From assembly GCF_000972495.1 (NCBI RefSeq), contig NZ_LATM01000003.1, positions 1 to 64,000 of the forward strand: a stretch of 64,000 nucleotides of DNA. Reading direction: 5' to 3'. Origin of the DNA: Hymenobacter terrenus. GTDB lineage: Bacteria; Bacteroidota; Bacteroidia; Cytophagales; Hymenobacteraceae. Below the pieces are notes generated by a model, which was given only the letters and a program-made list of their open reading frames with translations, was not told the DNA's origin and did no database searches. Every line of letters starts with the position of its first letter. The stretch's first letter is position 1. A program made the position numbers and the translations under genes. Of the stretch, positions 59,554-64,000 are shown piece after piece.

Positions 59554-60249
59554 ATGGCTCTTTCCCGCATCTCCATCCCGCAGCCTTGCGCCCAACCCTG
59601 GGCCGCGATGACGCCCACCACCGACGGCCGCCACTGCGCCGCCTGTGCCACCGAGGTTGTGGACTTCACCCGCATGAGCGACGCCGAAATCCTGGCGTAT
59701 CTGGCCCGGCAGGGCGGCCGCTCCGTGTGTGCGCTAGCCAACCCCACGCAGTTGGCCCCCGCGCCCACCACCCGCTGGCGGCGCTGGGCGCTGGCCGGCC
59801 TGGCCCTGCTCGGCTGGCACCCCATGACGTCCTGCGCCACCAAGCCCCCGCAGGAACTACCCACGCAAGCTACGGCTGCCAGCGACCCAGCCGCCGCTCA
59901 GTCGCAGCAAATCATTATTCGGGGGCAGGTACTGGATGGGGCCAACAGCACGCCAGTGGTGGGGGTGAATATCTTCATCAATGACACTCAGTTTGGAACG
60001 ACTACCAACGAGAAGGGCCAATTTGAGCTGGCGTTGGCCCGGGATTGGGCGCCCATTGCTACCGGCACCGTGGCGCTGCGATTCGAAGGCAACCCGTTCG
60101 ATTTTGTGAAGCAGACGGTGAGCGTGAACATTCGTGCCACACCTCAACCCGAGCCGCTGGTTGTTCGCATGGAGTCGGTGCCTAACCGGGGCAATGTGAT
60201 GGGTAAAATCCGGATGCCGGAACCACCCGTGAAACCACCGCAGAATTGA
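59554..60249 (+). CDS. Membrane-anchored protein with carboxypeptidase-regulatory-like domain
   Basis: 231 residues. The N-terminal part (ISIPQPCAQPWAAMTPTTDG then RHCAACATEVVDFTRMSD) has a Cys-x-Pro-Trp/HCAAC cysteine arrangement seen at the start of many Bacteroidota proteins of this type. A membrane segment (RWALAGLALLGWHPM, about 88-102) follows and then a C-terminal CarboxypepD_reg-like beta domain (about 128-210: IIIRGQVLDGANSTPVVGVN, IFINDTQFGTTTNEKGQFEL). The N-terminal cysteines could bind a metal. The function is unknown. A TACTTTTA box lies just upstream of the start. Confidence 0.7.
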   Translation: MALSRISIPQPCAQPWAAMTPTTDGRHCAACATEVVDFTRMSDAEILAYLARQGGRSVCALANPTQLAPAPTTRWRRWALAGLALLGWHPMTSCATKPPQELPTQATAASDPAAAQSQQIIIRGQVLDGANSTPVVGVNIFINDTQFGTTTNEKGQFELALARDWAPIATGTVALRFEGNPFDFVKQTVSVNIRATPQPEPLVVRMESVPNRGNVMGKIRMPEPPVKPPQN

Positions 60250-60381
60250 TTTTCAGAAAGCAGGCTGTGTACATCCGTAGTAGAATAAAGCGAGCCTGGC
60301 TATTTATGAAGACATCTACTCCACATCAATATCCGGCCGCTTCGGCAAACCTTTCTGCCCCGAAAAGCCTTTTTCAAGGGT

Positions 60382-61446
60382 ATGAGATTTTTACGTTTTG
60401 CCCTGGTTTGTCTGCTGGCTACGGCCTGCGCGGTTCCTAAGCCCACCACCCGCTTCAACCCCCCCGCGACCCGCGCCGAACTGCCCCATGAGGAAGCGCC
60501 GCACCCCAAAAACTCCCTGGAATGGTGGTACCTCACGGGCCACCTTACCGACCAGGCCACCGGCGAGCAGTTCGGGGTGGAATATGTGTTTTTCCACTTC
60601 AATCTGAAGGACGGCAAGCAGGACTGGCAGATGGTGAACGTGGCCCTCACCGACCCGCAGGGCCAGCAGTTTCATTACGACTACAAGCTGGGCAAGCTGC
60701 CGCGGCTGCTCACCGATTCGCTGCCGCTACGCTTGCGCGAGCACCGGGGCCGTGAGGTGTGGAAACTTGACGGACAAGAGGGCGCTTACCATTTGCAAGC
60801 AGCTTTCACTGGCAAGGCCAACGCGGGCTACGCCCTCGACCTCACCACCAAGCCTACCCGGCCCGTGGTGTTGCACAGCGGCACCGGTTACGAAAACTAC
60901 GGCAAGGGCATCATCGCCGGCTACTATTCCTATCCGCGCCTAGCTACCACTGGCACCCTCACGGTGGCCGGCAAAACCCGCCAGGTAACCGGCGAGCTGT
61001 GGTACGACCGGCAGTGGAACTGCACCGCCATCGTGAGTGATAAAATAGGATGGGACTGGCTCAGTATTCAGCTCGACCAGCCCCAGGAGGAGTTCATGCT
61101 AAACACTCTGCGCAACACTGCTACCGGCGAAAACCTCAACAATGGCACCTTCAGCCGCGCCGATGGGCCCAGTTTGCACCTCACCGGCCCCGACTTCCAG
61201 CTCACGCCCCTCACGTACTGGACCAGCTCCAAATCCAAGAAGAAGTACCCTGCCACCTGGCGCGTGCAAGTGCCTAGCCAGGGCTACGACCTCACCGTGG
61301 AACCCCTAGTGCCGCAGCAGGAGCTGGCCCTGCGCTTCTTCCATACTTTCACCATGTACTACTGGGAAGGCATGTGTCGGGTAAAAGGCACCCACAACGG
61401 CCAGCCCGTAACCGGCAAAGCATACGTAGAAATCACCAACCGATAG
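60382..61446 (+). CDS. AttH/CrtC-type lipocalin-like lipoprotein
   Basis: 354 residues. MRFLRFALVCLLATAC has a lipobox with Cys at 16, so it is an outer-membrane or periplasmic lipoprotein. The body has the two-domain lipocalin-like AttH/carotenoid 1,2-hydratase fold: HPKNSLEWWYLTGHLTDQAT, GVEYVFFHFNLKDGKQDWQM, then GELWYDRQWNCTAIVSDKIG and the C-terminal YYWEGMCRVKGTHNGQPVTG with KAYVEI. The second domain's WYDRQW and YWEG text is characteristic. CrtC hydrates carotenoid ends, but most members have unknown substrates, so hydratase activity is not claimed. Confidence 0.82.
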   Translation: MRFLRFALVCLLATACAVPKPTTRFNPPATRAELPHEEAPHPKNSLEWWYLTGHLTDQATGEQFGVEYVFFHFNLKDGKQDWQMVNVALTDPQGQQFHYDYKLGKLPRLLTDSLPLRLREHRGREVWKLDGQEGAYHLQAAFTGKANAGYALDLTTKPTRPVVLHSGTGYENYGKGIIAGYYSYPRLATTGTLTVAGKTRQVTGELWYDRQWNCTAIVSDKIGWDWLSIQLDQPQEEFMLNTLRNTATGENLNNGTFSRADGPSLHLTGPDFQLTPLTYWTSSKSKKKYPATWRVQVPSQGYDLTVEPLVPQQELALRFFHTFTMYYWEGMCRVKGTHNGQPVTGKAYVEITNR

Positions 61447-61607
61447 TAGGACGCAGCCTTCGCTGCGTCAGTCACCAGGGAGCGCGAGGGTGGTGGGAGT
61501 GCAGTAGACAGGCCCGATTCTGGCTCAGATACCAGGGCCACCTCACCGATTCAGCCTGAACAAAGAAACGCTCGTTCAAAAACAACGCAGCGAAGGCTGC
61601 GTGCTAC
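61446..61607. repeat. Palindromic element, ACGCAGCCTTCGCTGCGT family
   Basis: ACGCAGCCTTCGCTGCGT (61451-61468) and its exact complement at 61585-61602 bound a 162-bp stretch without coding sense. The right end overlaps the kinase gene's stop. A similar element is at 62821-62932. Confidence 0.6.
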
Positions 61608-62809
61608 TGATTCAGCACCAGCCGGAACGTCGTGCCGCGGCCTACTTCGCTCCATTTCACGAAGAGCCGGCCCTCGTGGTAGTTATCAATGATGCGACGG
61701 GCCAAGGCCAGGCCCAGGCCCCAGCCGCGCTTCTTGGTCGTGTAACCGGGCAGAAACACACTTTCGAGCTTGTTCTTGGGGATGCCTTTGCCGGTGTCGG
61801 TGATGTCGATGGCAACCTGGCGGGGTGGGGCGCCGCGCCGGTACCAGGAGCGGCGCACGCGCACGCGCCGCAGGTGCAGCGTAATGGAGCCGCGCCCGTC
61901 CATGGCGTCCACCGCGTTTTTGCAGATGTTCTCCACCACCCAGTCGAACAGCGGCACGTTGATGCGGGCGGGAGTGTCGTAGGGCAGGTCGGTTTCGATT
62001 TTGAATACCACCTTTTTCGACACCCGGCTTTGGAGGTATTCGATGGCGTTGCGGGTGGTCTGGTACAGGTTTTCGTCTTTGAGCACCGGCACCGAGCCGA
62101 TGTTGGAGAACCGCTCCGTGATGATTTCAAGCCGCCGAATGTCCTTGCCCAGCTCTTCCACGATGGGCTCATCCTTGAACCGGTCGGAGTCGCGCAGGTA
62201 GTTTTGCCAGCCCACCAGGCTGCTAAGTGGCGTGCCCAGCTGGTGCGCGGTTTCCTTGGCCAGGCCCACCCACACGCGGTTTTGCTCGGCCCGGCGCGAC
62301 GAGCTGAACGCGAAATAGGCAATAATGGCCAGGCAGCCAATCACCACTAGCTGCACCAGTGGGTAGGTGCGCAGCTGCCGCAGCAGCTGCGAGTCGCGGT
62401 AGTAGATGTAGTTGTTCAGCCCCGCCCCCAGCTTCACCACAATGGGCGGGTGCTGTTGTTGCATCAGTGCTAGCTCGTGCTGGAGCGTGGCCAGCGAATC
62501 GGCCTCCGATAAGTGCGCCGGAAGGTCGACGTTCTTGGCGCTGACGATGTTTTGGCCGTCGCTCAGAATAACCGGAATCGTGGCATTGGCATCAATAATC
62601 TCGTTGAAAACGAACAGCGTATTCGATTCCATCTCAGAGTTGATGATGAACTCCTGCGCCTTAGCATACAGCTGAATCTGCTGTTGTTCCCGCTTCGATA
62701 CGCGCTGCACCAGCAAGTTGGTGTAGATGACGGTGGCCGCGCCAACCAGCAGCGCCAGCACTGCAATCAGAATTTTGAGGCGGGATTTTTGGTCGTAAAT
62801 CGGAATCAT
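61604..62809 (-). CDS. Two-component sensor histidine kinase
   Basis: 401 residues. Two membrane segments (about 12-33 and about 150-170: LKILIAVLALLVGAATVIY, VQLVVIGCLAIIAYFAF) bracket an extracytoplasmic part of about 115 residues (with QEFIINSEMESNTLFVFNEI). The kinase part has the phosphorylated His in GLAKETAHQLGTPLSSLVGW (about 191), DWVVENICKNAVDAMDGRGS (N-box), ITDTGKGIPKNKLESVF (G1) and KKRGWGLGLALARRIIDNY (G2). No response regulator is adjacent in the window, so its partner is unknown. It ends inside a palindromic element. Confidence 0.9.
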   Translation of the reverse strand: MIPIYDQKSRLKILIAVLALLVGAATVIYTNLLVQRVSKREQQQIQLYAKAQEFIINSEMESNTLFVFNEIIDANATIPVILSDGQNIVSAKNVDLPAHLSEADSLATLQHELALMQQQHPPIVVKLGAGLNNYIYYRDSQLLRQLRTYPLVQLVVIGCLAIIAYFAFSSSRRAEQNRVWVGLAKETAHQLGTPLSSLVGWQNYLRDSDRFKDEPIVEELGKDIRRLEIITERFSNIGSVPVLKDENLYQTTRNAIEYLQSRVSKKVVFKIETDLPYDTPARINVPLFDWVVENICKNAVDAMDGRGSITLHLRRVRVRRSWYRRGAPPRQVAIDITDTGKGIPKNKLESVFLPGYTTKKRGWGLGLALARRIIDNYHEGRLFVKWSEVGRGTTFRLVLNQ

Positions 62810-62820
62810 GAATCAAGTAG

Positions 62821-62932
62821 GGCGCAGCTTTCGCTGCGCCTGGCGATAGGAGCATGCCACGCGGCGCCACGTCCGCTAACGACGGGCACAGCTATTTGAG
62901 GCGGCGCGGGGGCGGCGCAGCGAAGGCTGCGC
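62821..62932. repeat. Palindromic element, GCGCAGC family
   Basis: GCGCAGCTTTCGCTGCGCC (62822-62840) and GGCGCAGCGAAGGCTGCGC (62914-62932) are inverted repeats with one mismatch bounding 112 bases. The core is shared with the element at 61446-61607. It lies between the kinase and dusB genes. Confidence 0.6.
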
Positions 62933-62933
62933 T

Positions 62934-63923
62934 TTACTGTAGCACGGCTTCGCTGTTGGCAATTTCCTGCAAAATCTCCAGTACCACGTCGGGGGTTTCG
63001 GCGTCTACCAGGCGGGTGCGCCAGGCTTTGGCACCTTCCAGGCCGCGGAAATAATGCGCGTAGTGGCGGCGCATTTCGAAGATGCCTACTTTCGGGCCCT
63101 TCCACTCAATACTTTTGTCGAAGTGCATCTGGCACATGGCCACCCGCTCTTCCAGCGTGGGCGGCGCCAGCAGCTCACCAGTGGCTATGTAGTGCTTGAT
63201 TTCGCGGAAAATCCAGGGGTAGCCGATGCTGGCGCGGCCTACCATCACGCCGTCGACGCCGTAGCGGTTCTGGTATTCCTTGGCTTTTTCGGGCGAGGTA
63301 ATGTCGCCGTTGCCGAAGATAGGAATGTGGATGCGCGGGTTGTCCTTGATTTTGGCGATGAGGCGCCAGTCGGCCTCGCCCTTGTAGAGCTGCACGCGGG
63401 TGCGGCCGTGTACGGTGAGGGCCGCAATGCCAATATCCTGGAGGCGTTCGGCCACTTCTTCCACGTTTTTAGTGCCCTCATCCCAGCCGAGGCGGGTTTT
63501 CACGGTCACGGGCAGGTGGGTGTTGCGGATGACGGCGGCCGTCATGGCTACCATTTTGGGGACGTCGCGCAGCAGCGCCGCGCCCGCGCCCCGGCAGGCC
63601 ACCTGTTTCACCGGGCAGCCGTAGTTGATGTCAATCAGGTCGGGCCCGGCCTCGGTGCTGATGGCCGCGCACTCGCCCATGGTTTCCACATCGGACCCGA
63701 AGAGCTGAATGCCGATGGGCCGCTCATAGTCGAACACGTCGAGCTTCTTGCGACTCTTGGCTGCGGCCCGAATCAGCCCTTCCGAGGAAATAAACTCGGT
63801 GTACATCAAATCGGCCCCGTTGGCCTTGCACACGGCGCGGAAGGGCGGGTCGCTCACGTCCTCCATAGGAGCGAGTAGGAGCGGAAAATTGGGGAGCTGA
63901 ATGTTGGGACCTATGTTGACCAC
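62934..63923 (-). CDS. dusB: tRNA-dihydrouridine synthase DusB-type
   Basis: 329 residues from a GTG at 63923, giving VVNIGPNIQLPNFPLLLAPM, the usual start of the family; upstream codons lie in a repetitive AT-rich stretch, so the ATG at 63974 was rejected. Dus enzymes reduce uridines in tRNA with FMN and NADPH. Motifs: LLLAPMEDVSDPPFRAVCKA (FMN-binding), IDINYGCPVKQVACRGAGAA (active-site Cys), VTVKTRLGWDEG, LTVHGRTRVQLYKGEADW and IPIFGNGDITSPEKAKEY. A DusB assignment over DusA/C rests on overall similarity in length and on VKQVACRGAG; moderate certainty. Confidence 0.9.
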   Translation of the reverse strand: MVNIGPNIQLPNFPLLLAPMEDVSDPPFRAVCKANGADLMYTEFISSEGLIRAAAKSRKKLDVFDYERPIGIQLFGSDVETMGECAAISTEAGPDLIDINYGCPVKQVACRGAGAALLRDVPKMVAMTAAVIRNTHLPVTVKTRLGWDEGTKNVEEVAERLQDIGIAALTVHGRTRVQLYKGEADWRLIAKIKDNPRIHIPIFGNGDITSPEKAKEYQNRYGVDGVMVGRASIGYPWIFREIKHYIATGELLAPPTLEERVAMCQMHFDKSIEWKGPKVGIFEMRRHYAHYFRGLEGAKAWRTRLVDAETPDVVLEILQEIANSEAVLQ

Positions 63924-63924
63924 A

Positions 63925-64000
63925 GATTGAACGGATTTTAACGGATGGAACGGATTTTTTGTGGTTCCGTCCAAGGTGGATTTTAACGGGCTGAACGGAT
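63925..64000. repeat. Tandem AACGGATTTTAACGG-type repeats
   Basis: The words TGAACGGATTTTAACGGATG, GAACGGATTTTTTG and TGGATTTTAACGGGCTGAAC recur at about 20-35-base spacing. This is a common style of Bacteroidota intergenic repeat and runs off the window end. Confidence 0.5.

Noticed and set aside
1..64000. tRNA, rRNA or known riboswitch
   Set aside because: No cloverleaf with a T-arm GTTCGA motif in the right context, no rRNA-like stretch and no aptamer core was recognised by reading both strands.

Overview
The window reads as the chromosome of a GC-rich member of the Bacteroidota, most probably Hymenobacter or a close relative. This rests on a 1133-residue SecA of the Bacteroidota type, a large exported protein with a C-terminal type IX secretion sorting domain, a TonB-dependent beta-barrel receptor of the carboxypeptidase-regulatory/plug/OMP_b-brl type, several TonB C-terminal-domain proteins, and start codons without Shine-Dalgarno sequences that often sit just downstream of the Bacteroidota -7 box TAnnTTTG. 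No tRNA, rRNA or CRISPR array was recognised.

Layout. 0-10 kb: the tail of an RmlD-like reductase, secA, a frameshifted TonB-like gene, a fused TssD(Hcp)-toxin gene with its probable immunity gene, small hypothetical genes, deoC with a SPOR-type lipoprotein, and an M20 amidohydrolase. 10-20 kb: a DUF2490 protein, a small heat-shock protein, an HtrA protease, an ALDH7-type dehydrogenase, and an ECF sigma factor followed by a membrane-anchored protein and an exported DUF4097-like protein. 20-31 kb: a PPC-domain protein, a hotdog-fold protein, a heptad-repeat coiled coil, a DisA_N-like protein, a double TonB_C protein, RidA, bestrophin, a FAD/Rieske oxidoreductase, a cyanophycinase, a 21-bp-phased repeat array in front of a winged-helix gene, and a FUSC transporter. 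31-43 kb: the type IX cargo protein, a frameshifted TonB receptor, a LytS/LytTR two-component pair, an S9 peptidase, and small envelope proteins. 43-50 kb: a 3D-domain protein and the 2-oxoglutarate dehydrogenase genes sucA and sucB, separated by a decayed MNT-HEPN pair. 50-56 kb: an Fnr-like regulator with N-terminal cysteines, a BLUF photoreceptor, a 1-kb gene-poor stretch, three Roadblock/LC7 paralogues plus a decayed fourth, and an orphan LytTR regulator. 56-64 kb: an alpha/beta hydrolase with a TetR regulator and a likely operator, a frameshifted MDR reductase, two envelope proteins, a histidine kinase and dusB.

Most genes are single housekeeping or envelope genes, often closed by clear rho-independent terminators. 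Intergenic space is rich in long palindromic repeats of at least two families. The accessory loci that look most worth following are the Hcp-fused toxin/immunity pair, the 21-bp phased array with its winged-helix gene, the BLUF/Roadblock cluster, the DisA_N-like protein, and the MNT-HEPN remnant inside the suc locus. Three genes each carry one apparent extra base. This may be real decay or assembly error.
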